A stretch of 64,000 nucleotides of DNA from AC-49 sp963817035 (GTDB taxonomy: Bacteria; Actinomycetota; Thermoleophilia; Solirubrobacterales; Solirubrobacteraceae). Under the pieces are notes generated by a model. The model searched no databases and was not told the origin of the DNA. It worked only from the letters and a program-made list of their open reading frames with translations. Location: positions 992,001 to 1,056,000 of the forward strand of contig CAWFMM010000004.1 in the NCBI GenBank assembly GCA_963817035.1. Reading direction: 5' to 3'. Shown here piece after piece: positions 56,066 to 64,000 of this stretch (position 1 is its first letter; every line of letters begins with the position of its first letter). Made by a program: the position numbers and the translations under genes.

Positions 56066-56907
56066 GCGCGATCGAGATCTGCGTCGTCGGGTCGGTCAAC
56101 CTCGACATCGTCATCGCGGTCGGCCATCACCCGGTTCCGGGGGAGACGGTGCTCGGTGGTGACCGGGTCGAGCTGCATGGTGGCAAGGGCGCCAATCAGG
56201 CCGTGGCGGCGGCGCGCCTCGGGCGTCGCGTCGCTCTGGTTGGCCGGATCGGCGACGACGACGCCGGCGTCCGCCTGCGGGCCGGGCTGGTGCGCGAGGG
56301 CCTCGACGCCACCCACCTCGTCACCGACCCCGACGCACCGAGTGGCGTGGCGCTGATCGCCGTCGACCCGGCGGGGGAGAACACGATCATCGTCAGCCCG
56401 GGCGCCAACGGCCGGGTCGGCGCGGACGACGTCACCGCGGCCGCCGCGATGCTGCGTGACGTGCGCGTTGCCCTGCTCGGCCACGAGGTGCCCGAGGCGG
56501 CCGTGGCCGCTGCCGCCGCGACCGCCGGTGGCATCGTCGTCCTCAACCCGGCTCCGGCGCGCCCTGTGCCGGCCGAGCTGTTGCAGCGCGTCGACGTGCT
56601 CGTCCCCAACCGGGGCGAGCTCGCGGCGTTGGCCGGCCGCGACGGCGATCCGGCGCAGCTCGCCGCCGAGATCGGCGGCGCCGTTGTCGTGACGCTCGGC
56701 GCCGAGGGCGCACTGGTTGTCGCGGACGGGCGCGTCGAGCGCGTCGCCGCGCCCACAGTCGAGGTCGTCGACACCACTGGCGCGGGCGACGCCTTCTGCG
56801 GCGCGCTGGCCGCGGCACTCGTCGAGGGCGCCGATCTCGTTGAGGCGGCGCGACACGCGGTCGGGGTCGCGGCGAGGAGCGTCACCCGCGCGGGTGCCCG
56901 CGCGTAG
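56062..56907 (+). CDS. rbsK: ribokinase (PfkB family)
   Basis: A 281-residue PfkB-family sugar kinase. Signature 1 is LHGGKGANQAVAAARLGRRV (about residues 38-57); signature 2 with the catalytic Asp is VDTTGAGDAFCGALAAALVE (about 236-255). An N-terminal VVGSVNLDIVIAVGHHPVPG is typical of ribokinases. GTG 56062 overlaps the nucleoside hydrolase stop (GTGA), making a two-gene nucleoside salvage unit: ribose released upstream becomes ribose 5-phosphate here. Confidence 0.92.
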   Translation: MSAIEICVVGSVNLDIVIAVGHHPVPGETVLGGDRVELHGGKGANQAVAAARLGRRVALVGRIGDDDAGVRLRAGLVREGLDATHLVTDPDAPSGVALIAVDPAGENTIIVSPGANGRVGADDVTAAAAMLRDVRVALLGHEVPEAAVAAAAATAGGIVVLNPAPARPVPAELLQRVDVLVPNRGELAALAGRDGDPAQLAAEIGGAVVVTLGAEGALVVADGRVERVAAPTVEVVDTTGAGDAFCGALAAALVEGADLVEAARHAVGVAARSVTRAGARA

Positions 56908-56957
56908 GCCTTCGCACGCGCGGCGCCCGCATGAGCAGTGACGCTTAAGCTCCAGGC

Positions 56958-57332
56958 GTGCCCACCCTCACACTCCTGCACAACCCGCACTGCTCGACCT
57001 CGGTCCATGCCCTCGACGAGCTCGAGGCCGCCGGCTGCGAGGTGACCGTGCGCAAGTATCTGCTCGTCGCCGAGCGGTTGAACGCCGACGAGCTGCGCTC
57101 GCTCGCGCAACGCCTCCAGGCAGATCCGCCCGACGCGCTGATCCGTCGCGACAAGACCTACGAGAAGCTCGGGCTCGACGCCGACGGCCTGGGGATCGAC
57201 GAGGTCGTGGCGATCCTCGTCGAGCACCCGGCGCTGCTCCAGCGCCCGATCCTCGACGACGGCAGCGCCGCGATGATCGGCCGCCCGCGCTCGCGGGTCG
57301 CCGCGTGGGCTGCGGCCGGGCGCGTGGTGTGA
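56958..57332 (+). CDS. ArsC/Spx-family glutaredoxin-like protein
   Basis: A 124-residue thioredoxin-fold protein of the ArsC/Spx/YffB family. The active site reads HNPHCSTSVHALDELEAAG (Cys near residue 12), followed by VTVRKYLLVAERLNADELRS, LIRRDKTYEKLGLD with the conserved Arg region, and LQRPILDDGSAAMIGRPRSR (about 94-113), which is the typical RPI...A.IGRP motif. Arsenate reduction is possible, but no other ars gene is nearby. GTG 56958 is the first usable start, 50 bp after rbsK. Confidence 0.88.
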   Translation: MPTLTLLHNPHCSTSVHALDELEAAGCEVTVRKYLLVAERLNADELRSLAQRLQADPPDALIRRDKTYEKLGLDADGLGIDEVVAILVEHPALLQRPILDDGSAAMIGRPRSRVAAWAAAGRVV

Positions 57333-57378
57333 CGGATTCGAACCCGTAAACGATCGCGACCTGCGCATGCTGACGTTC

Positions 57379-57401
57379 CTCCCGCACCGCCACCGCGGGA
57401 G
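57379..57401. terminator. hairpin between convergent genes
   Basis: CTCCCGC at 57379-57385 pairs perfectly with GCGGGAG at 57395-57401 around a 9-base loop. It lies between the ends of the ArsC-like gene (57332) and the membrane phosphodiesterase gene (57506), so a bidirectional terminator fits. No T-run. The remainder of the 173-bp gap includes a T-arm-like stretch I do not accept as a tRNA. Confidence 0.5.
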
Positions 57402-57505
57402 TGTCGCGCCACATCGGCCACCGAGAGGACCTCCATGCCCCGCGTCGTCGCCTGCATCAGTGGTGACGCGCGAGGCGCTTGAGCGTCGCGGTCTTCGTCG
57501 CGAGA

Positions 57506-59557
57506 CTACCGCTCGCCCAGCCAACCCTGGAGGGCGTGGTGCATCGCCTCGACGCCGACGATCGGCTCGGCGGGCTCGGGCCACTCGATCGGGACGACGG
57601 CGAACGGGTGCGTCTGGGGGCCGCCGATACCGCCGTGCGAGCCCATGAAGTCCTCGAACGGGGCGACCTCGTTCGTCTCGGGGTCGTACATGCAGTTGAC
57701 GAGGATGTCGGGGCAGTGCGGGAACGAGTCGTGGCGGCGCAGGTGGTCGGCCGCGGTCGGGTCGAAGACCGCGAGCGGGTCCTCGCCCTCGACGCGGTCG
57801 TCGCTCAAGAACCGCCTCCCGTCCCCGCCGAGTACCACCGCGCCGCCCGCGGACGACCGGACCATGACGAAGCCGATCCCCTGATGCCCGGCGAGTGCGT
57901 CGAGCAGTCGCGGATGGGCCTCGCTGATCTGCTCGAGCGTCAAGCGCTCGGGGCTCGACGGCAGGTAGATGAGCCCGAGCCCGCCTGACGCCATCACCAC
58001 CGCCTCGTCCTGCGGCGTCTGACTGGAGTCGCGGTGCTCTTCGAGCGCCTCGCGATTGGGCCCGAGCGCCACCGTCCCCTCGACCGTCCGGCTGCGCGTC
58101 GCCGCGGCGAGCATTCGGCCCGCGGCGCTCGGCTCCTGGCGGGCGTCGGCGATCACGGCGCCGACGTCGCCCCACGCCTCGTCGACCGCGGCCGGGGAGT
58201 AGACGCCACCCTGCTCCAGGGCTCCGTGCACGACCTCCTCGAGCGTCTCGCCGAAGCGCTGGCGAAACGGCCGCCCCTGCGTCTGCCCGTGGTCCGAGAG
58301 CGCGACGAGGTGGTAGGGGCGCGGGGCCTGCGCGACTGCGCCCTCGAGTCGCCGCAGTTGACCGTCGTGGCGCTTGAGCACCGCCAGCGCGTCGGGCTCG
58401 CGGATCCCTGAATGATGCGCGACCTCGTCGTATCCGACGAACGTTGCGTAGCTGACCGGCACGCCCTCGACGATGTCGGCCATCAGCAGCGCGGTGAAGA
58501 CGTCGCGCATGACAACCGCGATCGCGGCGCGGATCAGCGCGTAGACGCGGTTGCGCTCGACGCGCTCAGCGCCGCTGCGGCGCTGGCGGCGCGCGGCGCG
58601 GCGCTCGAGAAAGATGTCGGCGGCCGACAGGACGATCGTGCGCATGAACCCGTACGGGTCGGAGAAGTAGGCGAACAGGTCGCCGGCGTTCGAGCGGCTG
58701 CGGTCGCGGATCACGCTCATCGTCGCCGTGCAGCGCGGCGCGTCGCCGGAGAACATGTTCCCGCGGCTCGTGCCCGCTCCCGCGAGCAGACCGTTGCCGG
58801 TCGAGCGGCGCCGCTCGATCTCGGCCGCGTCGCCGGGGTGGTTGGAGACCATCGTGCGCCCGGTCTCCTTCTCGTACCAGCGAAAGGCGGGCATGTCGAA
58901 GTTGGACCCGAGCAGCAGCCCGGCCTGGCTGGCTCCGGTCTGCGAGGACAGATCGCACTCCCAGCTCTGGATTCGGTGGGTGCCGTCGGCCAGCCAGCGG
59001 GCGATCGTCGGCACATGCCCGCCGGCGACCGCGTCGCGCAGCACGCCCTCACCGAGACCGTCGATCTCGAACATGATCACGCCGGGAACGTCGGTGCGGT
59101 TCTCCTCGCGCGCGCGGCGCGAGCGGCGGCGGACGACGCGGAGGTTCTGGGCGTCGCCCTCGACGTCGAGCAGCGGTGCCACGAGCATCGAGACGAGCGC
59201 GAGCGCGAACGCGATCGCCAGGTCGGCGCCGAGCGGCGGCGTGCGGCCGTCGACGACCCAGAACGCCAGCGAGACCATGCCGGCACTGAGCACGAGTGAC
59301 GCGAGCCCGAACGTGACGATCGTGAGTGGCAGAGCGATGCGCGTGACGATCGGCCACAGGACCGCGGAGATCACGGCCATCACCGCCGCCACGAGCACCG
59401 CGGCCTTGAACGACAGCTGCTGCGTGTCGGTCAGCAGCGCGGTCATGAACACGAGCACGAGGCCATCGATGACGAGCATCACGGCGGTGCGAACGACGAA
59501 CCCGATCGCTCGACGCGATCCGCTCATCTGCCCGTCGCTGATGCGCTCATCGCCCAT
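57506..59557 (-). CDS. holin-like membrane domain fused to alkaline-phosphatase-fold phosphodiesterase
   Basis: A 683-residue protein. Four hydrophobic helices lie in the first 125 residues (AIGFVVRTAVMLVIDGLVLV, ALPLTIVTFGLASLVLSAG, DLAIAFALALVSMLVAPLL), like the phage-holin-4-2 domain. The rest is an alkaline-phosphatase-superfamily domain: GVIMFEIDGLGEGVLRDAVA with the first metal Asp (about residues 160-179), SSQTGASQAGLLLGS as the nucleophile region, YDEVAHHSG (about 366-374) and ALSDHGQTQG (about 409-418) as metal ligands. Substrate unknown, perhaps a cell-envelope phosphodiester. ATG 59557 is used; ATG 59527 is possible. Confidence 0.83.
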   Translation of the reverse strand: MGDERISDGQMSGSRRAIGFVVRTAVMLVIDGLVLVFMTALLTDTQQLSFKAAVLVAAVMAVISAVLWPIVTRIALPLTIVTFGLASLVLSAGMVSLAFWVVDGRTPPLGADLAIAFALALVSMLVAPLLDVEGDAQNLRVVRRRSRRAREENRTDVPGVIMFEIDGLGEGVLRDAVAGGHVPTIARWLADGTHRIQSWECDLSSQTGASQAGLLLGSNFDMPAFRWYEKETGRTMVSNHPGDAAEIERRRSTGNGLLAGAGTSRGNMFSGDAPRCTATMSVIRDRSRSNAGDLFAYFSDPYGFMRTIVLSAADIFLERRAARRQRRSGAERVERNRVYALIRAAIAVVMRDVFTALLMADIVEGVPVSYATFVGYDEVAHHSGIREPDALAVLKRHDGQLRRLEGAVAQAPRPYHLVALSDHGQTQGRPFRQRFGETLEEVVHGALEQGGVYSPAAVDEAWGDVGAVIADARQEPSAAGRMLAAATRSRTVEGTVALGPNREALEEHRDSSQTPQDEAVVMASGGLGLIYLPSSPERLTLEQISEAHPRLLDALAGHQGIGFVMVRSSAGGAVVLGGDGRRFLSDDRVEGEDPLAVFDPTAADHLRRHDSFPHCPDILVNCMYDPETNEVAPFEDFMGSHGGIGGPQTHPFAVVPIEWPEPAEPIVGVEAMHHALQGWLGER

Positions 59558-59587
59558 GGAATCCGCCTCGTCGCTACCGTCTCGTTG

Positions 59588-60373
59588 ATGGCCGATGGCG
59601 CAGGCATCGCCGGTCGTCTCGCCGCGCCCGCAGACCGTATCGTCTTCCTGGGCCATGCGACGGCGCTGATCGAGCTCGACGGGGTGCGCCTGCTCACCGA
59701 CCCGATCCTGCGCAGCCGCGTCGCTCACCTGCGTCGCCAGGCCCCGCCGGTCTCCCGCGATGCGGTCGCCGAGCCCGACGCGGTGCTGATCTCCCACCTG
59801 CACCATGACCATCTCGACCTCGCCTCGCTGCGCCGGCTGGGTCGCACGACGCCGCTGTTCGTGCCCGCGGGCGCCGAGGGGTGGCTGCGCGGTAAGGGCT
59901 TTTCCACCGTGACCGGCCTGAGCGCCGGCGACGTGGCGCGCGTCGGCGAGGTCGAGGTGTGTGCCGTCGAGGCCCATCACGATGGGCACCGTCCGGGCGG
60001 CCCGCGGGCGGCGTCACTCGGGTACGTCGTGCGCGGCCGGCGCGCGGTCTACTTCGCCGGCGACACCGAGTTCTTCGCCGAGATGGCCGACATCGCACCG
60101 TCGCTGGACGTCGCGCTACTGCCGGTCGCGGGCTGGGGTCCGACGCTCGGCCCCGGCCACATGGGCCCGGAGGACGCGGCGCGGGCGGCCGGCGTGCTGA
60201 AGCCGCGGATTGCGATTCCCGTGCACTGGGGGACGCTCGCTCCGATCGGCCTCGCGCGGCGCGGGCGCGGCGCCCTGAGTGATCCGCCGCGCCAGTTCGC
60301 CGAACACGCCGCGCGCGTCGCGCCGGGCGTCGAAGTGCGGATTCTCGCTCCCGGCGACGAGACCCGGCTCTGA
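59588..60373 (+). CDS. MBL-fold metallo-hydrolase (UlaG/NAPE-PLD-like)
   Basis: A 261-residue metallo-beta-lactamase-fold hydrolase with the full metal site: LISHLHHDHLDLASLRRL (HxHxDH, about residues 65-82), EAHHDGHRP, YFAGDTEFFAEMADI (Asp ligand, about 156-170) and PVHWGTLAPIG near the C-terminus. The N-terminus DRIVFLGHATALIELDG matches the lactonase/phospholipase-D-like branch. It diverges from the membrane phosphodiesterase gene, 30 bp apart. ATG 59588 is preferred over TTG 59585. Substrate unknown. Confidence 0.9.
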   Translation: MADGAGIAGRLAAPADRIVFLGHATALIELDGVRLLTDPILRSRVAHLRRQAPPVSRDAVAEPDAVLISHLHHDHLDLASLRRLGRTTPLFVPAGAEGWLRGKGFSTVTGLSAGDVARVGEVEVCAVEAHHDGHRPGGPRAASLGYVVRGRRAVYFAGDTEFFAEMADIAPSLDVALLPVAGWGPTLGPGHMGPEDAARAAGVLKPRIAIPVHWGTLAPIGLARRGRGALSDPPRQFAEHAARVAPGVEVRILAPGDETRL

Positions 60374-60382
60374 GTTCGCCGG

Positions 60383-60985
60383 CTACTCGGGCGCGCGGCC
60401 GGCGGCCTGCGCACGCTCGTAGGCCGGTCGCGCCCGGGCGCGGTCGACGTACGCGGCGACGGTCGGCCAGCGGTCGGCGACCATGCCGCGCGAGTGACCG
60501 AGTCCGATGACGCTCGCGCAGACCACGTCGGCGACGGTGAAGTCGTTGCCGATCAGCCAGTCGCGGTCACCGAGCGTGTCGGCGATCACGGTGATCGCCT
60601 TGCCGAAGCGCTCGAGGCCGGCCGCAAGGTCCTCGCCCGCCTCACTGGTCCGACGCAGGTCGATCAGCGGAGTCTCGATCTCGGCCAGCGCGAAGATCGA
60701 CCACTGGTAGGCCTTCGCGCGGAGCGCCGACCCGAGCGGGCCGATCAGGTCGGACTCCGGATGCAGGTCGGCGAGCTGGAGGCAGATCGCGATCGACTCG
60801 ATCATGTCGCCGCCGTCGTCGAGCTCGAGGACCGGAACGCGGCCGAGCGGGTGATGGACGACGAACTCGGGCGCGCGGCGCTCATCGCGGGTCAACACGG
60901 TCAGCTCGTACGGCGCGCCGGTCTCCTCGAGCATCCAGAGCACTCGAGTGGATCGGCTGCCCGGCGAATGAAAGAGGCGAGTCAT
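60383..60985 (-). CDS. glutathione S-transferase family protein
   Basis: A 200-residue GST-fold protein. The thioredoxin-like N-domain starts MTRLFHSPGSRSTRVLWMLE with the usual Ser near residue 10-12, then HPLGRVPVLELDDGGDMIES (about 45-64, the cis-Pro and ES motif). The all-helical C-domain has GNDFTVADVVCASVIGLGHS (about 145-164, the N-capping box). Most actinobacteria do not make glutathione, so it may use another thiol or be structural. ATG 60985; it converges with the metallo-hydrolase, 9 bp apart. Confidence 0.92.
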   Translation of the reverse strand: MTRLFHSPGSRSTRVLWMLEETGAPYELTVLTRDERRAPEFVVHHPLGRVPVLELDDGGDMIESIAICLQLADLHPESDLIGPLGSALRAKAYQWSIFALAEIETPLIDLRRTSEAGEDLAAGLERFGKAITVIADTLGDRDWLIGNDFTVADVVCASVIGLGHSRGMVADRWPTVAAYVDRARARPAYERAQAAGRAPE

Positions 60986-61144
60986 GCGAAGTACCCTAGC
61001 TCTGCGGACAGGCCGCCGGTTCAGCGCCCGACCGTCGCCATCGGCAGTAGCTGCGCGCGCGCCCGCCGATGGAGCCTTTCGTCACCACAAGCAGGCAAAT
61101 TGCGCGTCACACGGCGAGAGTCTGACGCAGTTAGGCTGAGTCGC

Positions 61145-61569
61145 GTGGGGACGCGGCTCGATCTGCGTATGCGTACTACGCGTCGCTCAACAGCGGCGAT
61201 CTGCAGCGCGTCGCCTCGCACTTCACGCCCGACGCTGTGCACTACTACACGCGCCTGGGCCCGCACGTCGGCTCTGACCAGATCGCCGCCTACGCCAAAT
61301 TCGGCGTCGACGCGCTCGAGGGCCACTGGAAGATCGAGCACGCGATCGAGGGCGACGGCGAGGTCGCGCTGGAATGGACGATGGCGTGGACCGACCCGAA
61401 GACCGGCGCGCGGCGCCTGGATCGCGGCGCGGAGTTCCTCACCTTCCGCGGCCCGCTGATCTGCCAGGTCCGCGCTTACCACCACGGAGGGCCCAAGAAC
61501 CCGCACGGCGACCTGCTCGGGTTCGACCACGCGGGCCGCGGCGACGCAATGCCCGAAACGGGTTCTTAG
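61145..61569 (+). CDS. SnoaL/NTF2-like protein with apparent frameshift near the start
   Basis: A cone-shaped NTF2-like domain: YASLNSGDLQRVASHFTPDA then HYYTRLGPHVGSDQIAAYAK, EHAIEGDGEVALEWTMAWTD and RGAEFLTFRGPLICQVRAYH, typical of SnoaL-like proteins of about 140 residues. In that frame no start codon exists before an in-frame TAG, but GTG 61145 lies one frame away and adding one G to the run GTGGGGA gives a natural start GTG-GGG-GAC-GCG. A deletion or base-calling error in the G-run is likely. Without it, only the shortened form from GTG 61237 could be made. Its stop overlaps the next minus-strand gene by 4 bp. Confidence 0.68.
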
Positions 61570-62207
61570 AGCTCGAACGCGGTCCGCCCACCGCAGGCCA
61601 CGAGATCCTCGAGCTGGGCGCGGCCGTCGCCGATCAGCGGGCCGCCATGGGCGAGCAGGACGTGGTCGAAGGCGAGCTCGTCGAGCAACCGCGCGAACGA
61701 CGCGAGCAGCGCGCGCTTGGTCTGCGGCGGATCGTCCATCAGCGAGTCGGGGACGAAGCCGAGCGGGCCGCTCTGGCCGTGCGTGCCGCCGCGCACGACG
61801 CCGTCGGCGAACGTGATCGCGCGGTGCGCGGGGAGGTACAGCGCCATGTCGTCAGGGCAGATCCCACCGACCGCGTGGACCTCGATCCCGCCCGGGAGCG
61901 TGTCGCCGGGATCGAAGCCGCTGACCGGCTCGCCCTCGTCGAACTCGTGCAGGCCCGAGCGCGCGCAGTGAACGGGGGTTCCGAACTGGGCGGCGAAATC
62001 GCCGCTCTGGCGGTAGTGGTGGCGGTTGGAGAGCACGATCGCCGCCGGGGGCGTCGGGCGCTGGGCGAACCAATCGAGGCCGACATCGGGCGGGATCAGC
62101 GGATCGATCGCGACGCCGCCGTCGTCGAGCCAGTACGACGAGACCTCGAACTGCATTCGCGGGTGGATCGCGCTCCAGTGATACACGCCGGGCAGAACCT
62201 CGCGCAT
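61566..62207 (-). CDS. MBL-fold-like protein with altered metal motif
   Basis: A 213-residue protein with the layout of a metallo-beta-lactamase fold: EVLPGVYHWSAIHPRMQFEV, SYWLDDGGVAIDPLIPPDVG, IVLSNRHHYRQSGDFAAQFG (about residues 57-76), and VLLAHGGPLIGDGRAQLEDL (about 183-202). The HxHxDH motif is replaced by NRHHYRQSG, keeping only two His, so the usual two-metal site is probably lost or changed. Some hydrolase-like relatives in actinobacteria share this. ATG 62207 is used. Convergent with the SnoaL-like gene (4-bp overlap). Confidence 0.8.
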   Translation of the reverse strand: MREVLPGVYHWSAIHPRMQFEVSSYWLDDGGVAIDPLIPPDVGLDWFAQRPTPPAAIVLSNRHHYRQSGDFAAQFGTPVHCARSGLHEFDEGEPVSGFDPGDTLPGGIEVHAVGGICPDDMALYLPAHRAITFADGVVRGGTHGQSGPLGFVPDSLMDDPPQTKRALLASFARLLDELAFDHVLLAHGGPLIGDGRAQLEDLVACGGRTAFEL

Positions 62208-62244
62208 GCATCAACGCTACCGCGCGGCTCGCGGTGAGGTGGCG

Positions 62245-64000
62245 TCAGCGCAATCGGAACGCGAGGCGCCAGAGCGTCGAGCGCTGGCTGCCGTTGGCGG
62301 CCTGGAGGTCGAGCCGGTAGCGGCCGGCGACGAGGTGGTGCCTGGTCAGCAGCGTGCGGAACGTGAAGCGGTCGGCGCCTCGAGCGGCGGCCAGCCTGAC
62401 GAAGAGAACGGCGCGGTAGCGACCGCGAACGCGTCGCATGAAGGTCAGCGTGACGCGGGCGGGGCGGTCGAGCGAGAAGCTGAGCGCCAGCGAGCCGTTG
62501 GCCTGGGAGGTGCGGCGAAGCCGGGGAGCGGTCAGGCGGGGCGCCGTTGATGCGAAGCTGACCGGGCTGACTTCGTGGGTTGGGCGCCCGGCGTCGGTCG
62601 GGGTTGTCGGCGTCGTGTCGACGGTCGGCGTCGTCGCGGTGACCGGTGTGGTCGGCGGCGGCGTGACGCTGGTGGTCGTCGTGTCGTCGATGTTGCCGGC
62701 TCCGCTACCGACCGTCGACCCGTTCGGTGTGGCGTCGCACGCGTCACCGCTGCCGTCGTGGTCGCTGTCGGTCTGGCTGGCGTTGGCGATGAGCGGGCAG
62801 TTGTCGGCGTGGTCGCCGATGCCGTCGTGGTCGGTGTCGGCGTGCTCGGTCGGGTCGTGGGGGAAGGCGTCGACGGTGTCGCGGAAGCCGTCGCCATCGG
62901 AGTCGGTGTCGATTGCAGCGGCGCCGACCGCGGTGCTCGCGTCGAGGCGACCGCCGGTGACCGACAGCGTGTCCAGCGTCGGGCGTTCGTCGACGCTATC
63001 GAGCAACCGTGCCTTGAGCTCGTTGGCGTCGAGCGCGGGGTTGGCGGCGCCCATCAGCGCAACCGTCCCGCTGACCATCGGCGTGGCCATTGACGTGCCG
63101 GTGGCGTAGACGTAGCGCCCGGCGCCGGTCGGCGAGTTCGTCCATGTCGAGGCGATGTTGACCCCGGGCGCGAACAGGTCCACCGTCGTCTGGCCGTAGT
63201 TGGAGAACGGCGCCGCGTTGTCGGATGAGTCGCTGGCCCCGACGCAGACGACGTTGGGCTGCGGCGAGGCGCACGGCCAGAACGCGCCCGCCCCGTCGTC
63301 GTCGATGCCGGCGCCGGTGGTGTCACCGTTTCCGGCGGCGACGACGTACAGCGTGTCGGGGTGCGCGGCGATCGCGTCGGCCTCGGCCTGCGACGGCGCG
63401 CCGGCGCCGAGGCTGGCGTTGACGACCGGGATGCCCAGTTTGCCGGCGAGGGCGAAGGCGTTCGCGACGGTGGCCGAGGTACCGGAGCCCGCTGCGTCGA
63501 GGACGCGGAGCGGGAGGAGCTGTGCCGACGGCGCGACGCCGGCGATGCCGAGGCCGTTGTCCTTGCGCGCGGCGATGATGCCTGCGACATGGGTGCCGTG
63601 GCCGTTTTCGTCCTGCGGGATGTTGTCGGACGCGACGAAGTCCCAGCCCTGCCAATCGTCGACGAAGCCGTCGTGGTCGTCGTCGACGCCGTTGGACTGA
63701 CGGTCGTGGCCCTGGGCGTCGGTGCCCGTCTCGCCAGCGTTGGTCGCGATCGCGCCCTGAAGGTCGGGCGCGGCGAGCTCGACGCCGGTGTCGACGATCG
63801 CAACCGTCTCCCCGGTTCCGGTCGTCGTGGCCCAGGCCCCGGGGGCGTCGATGTCGTCGCCGGCGATGCCGCTGATCCCGAGGATCGGCTGGCCCGTGTT
63901 GTGCAGCGCCCACTGCAGGCCCCAGTAGTTGTCGGTGGTCGCGGCGTGGACGGGCGCGTCCGGCTCGGCGTAGACGACGTCGGGATCGGCATCGAGGGTC
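62245..64000 (-). CDS. subtilisin-like (S8) serine protease, 5'-truncated by window edge
   Basis: A secreted subtilase; 584 residues are present and the N-terminus lies beyond the window. The triad is complete: Asp in TVAIVDTGVELAAPDL, His in NGHGTHVAGIIAARKDNGLG, Ser in ATGTSMATPMVSGTVALM. The first visible residues (VVYAEPDAPVHA) look like a propeptide end. After the catalytic domain come Ca2+-binding thrombospondin-3-like repeats (DTDSDGDGFRDTVDAFPHD, DTDHDGIGDHADNCP, DSDHDGSGDACD), a Thr/Pro linker, and a C-terminal beta domain (RPARVTLTFMRRVRGRYR). The repeats and linker suggest a wall-linked or matrix protease. Confidence 0.93.
   Translation of the reverse strand, partial: TLDADPDVVYAEPDAPVHAATTDNYWGLQWALHNTGQPILGISGIAGDDIDAPGAWATTTGTGETVAIVDTGVELAAPDLQGAIATNAGETGTDAQGHDRQSNGVDDDHDGFVDDWQGWDFVASDNIPQDENGHGTHVAGIIAARKDNGLGIAGVAPSAQLLPLRVLDAAGSGTSATVANAFALAGKLGIPVVNASLGAGAPSQAEADAIAAHPDTLYVVAAGNGDTTGAGIDDDGAGAFWPCASPQPNVVCVGASDSSDNAAPFSNYGQTTVDLFAPGVNIASTWTNSPTGAGRYVYATGTSMATPMVSGTVALMGAANPALDANELKARLLDSVDERPTLDTLSVTGGRLDASTAVGAAAIDTDSDGDGFRDTVDAFPHDPTEHADTDHDGIGDHADNCPLIANASQTDSDHDGSGDACDATPNGSTVGSGAGNIDDTTTTSVTPPPTTPVTATTPTVDTTPTTPTDAGRPTHEVSPVSFASTAPRLTAPRLRRTSQANGSLALSFSLDRPARVTLTFMRRVRGRYRAVLFVRLAAARGADRFTFRTLLTRHHLVAGRYRLDLQAANGSQRSTLWRLAFRLR

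Noticed and set aside
57333..57360. Possible tRNA fragment on the minus strand (GGGTTCGAATCC)
   Set aside because: The T-stem has a mismatch, and no acceptor, anticodon or D arm can be built around it.

Overview
The window is GC-rich, densely packed chromosomal DNA from an actinobacterium-like organism. A fused FbiC protein with a CofE/CofC/CofD/NpdG coenzyme F420 set, GTP-type PEP carboxykinase, an ethylmalonyl-CoA pathway gene pair, DUF4389 and DUF6325 proteins, a DnaQ/GIY-YIG fusion and frequent GTG starts with 1-4 bp gene overlaps all point that way. Several secreted proteins with Thr/Pro linkers and C-terminal beta domains recall Thermoleophilia (Solirubrobacterales), but that rank is an inference from memory and no rRNA is present to test it.

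Layout. 1-18.6 kb is core metabolism: the 3' part of pckG, a DipZ-like thiol redox protein, moaA, an ethylmalonyl-CoA mutase (meaA/ecm) with a tiny coupled membrane peptide, crotonyl-CoA carboxylase/reductase (ccr), clpS, corA, an exonuclease/endonuclease fusion, ygfZ, and an mntR-mntH manganese unit with a clear TTTAG-N6-CTAAA operator. 18.6-25.6 kb holds the F420 genes: fbiC on the plus strand, then greA and an anti-sigma-like ATPase, then npdG-cofD-cofC-cofE as an overlapping minus-strand operon. 25.7-34.6 kb carries a DUF4389 protein, an amidase, an inositol-monophosphatase-like enzyme, an ECF sigma/anti-sigma pair, a patatin, a STAND-type ATPase regulator, a CDP-alcohol phosphotransferase and five tRNA genes: Leu-CAA, Leu-UAG, Trp-CCA, Gly-UCC and Pro-GGG.

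34.76-48.88 kb is an integrated mobile element. It is bounded by a 47-bp direct repeat. The left copy is the 3' part of an intact tRNA-Pro; the right copy is an isolated tRNA 3' fragment. Near each end lies a second repeat pair (GGGGTCCA twice, then ATTT), in the same orientation, that looks like integrase arm sites. The element carries a defence half (a TIR-like protein, a small membrane protein and a DUF7701-like protein, then dcm, vsr, mcrC and mcrB), a long non-coding stretch with a strong nested stem-loop, a mobility module (replication-relaxation protein, coupling ATPase, excisionase, tyrosine integrase), and a toxin-antitoxin tail (AbiEi with a decayed AbiEii remnant, HTH plus PIN pair, XRE regulator with a 20-bp palindromic operator).

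48.9-64 kb returns to chromosomal genes: a decayed XRE gene, secreted proteins, an F420-dependent PPOX-type oxidoreductase, a 3-hydroxybutyryl-CoA dehydrogenase divergent from a B12-domain-less acyl-CoA mutase subunit, a nucleoside hydrolase-ribokinase pair, an ArsC-like protein, a membrane phosphodiesterase-like protein, metallo-hydrolases, a glutathione S-transferase and the C-terminal part of a subtilisin-like protease.

Three genes (8333-9161, 50083-50340, 61145-61569) show single-base frame breaks with good coding on both sides. They may be real decay or base-calling errors in GC-rich sequence. The most interesting target is the three-gene TIR-like/membrane/DUF7701 cassette together with the dcm-vsr-mcrC-mcrB block inside the tRNA-Pro element.
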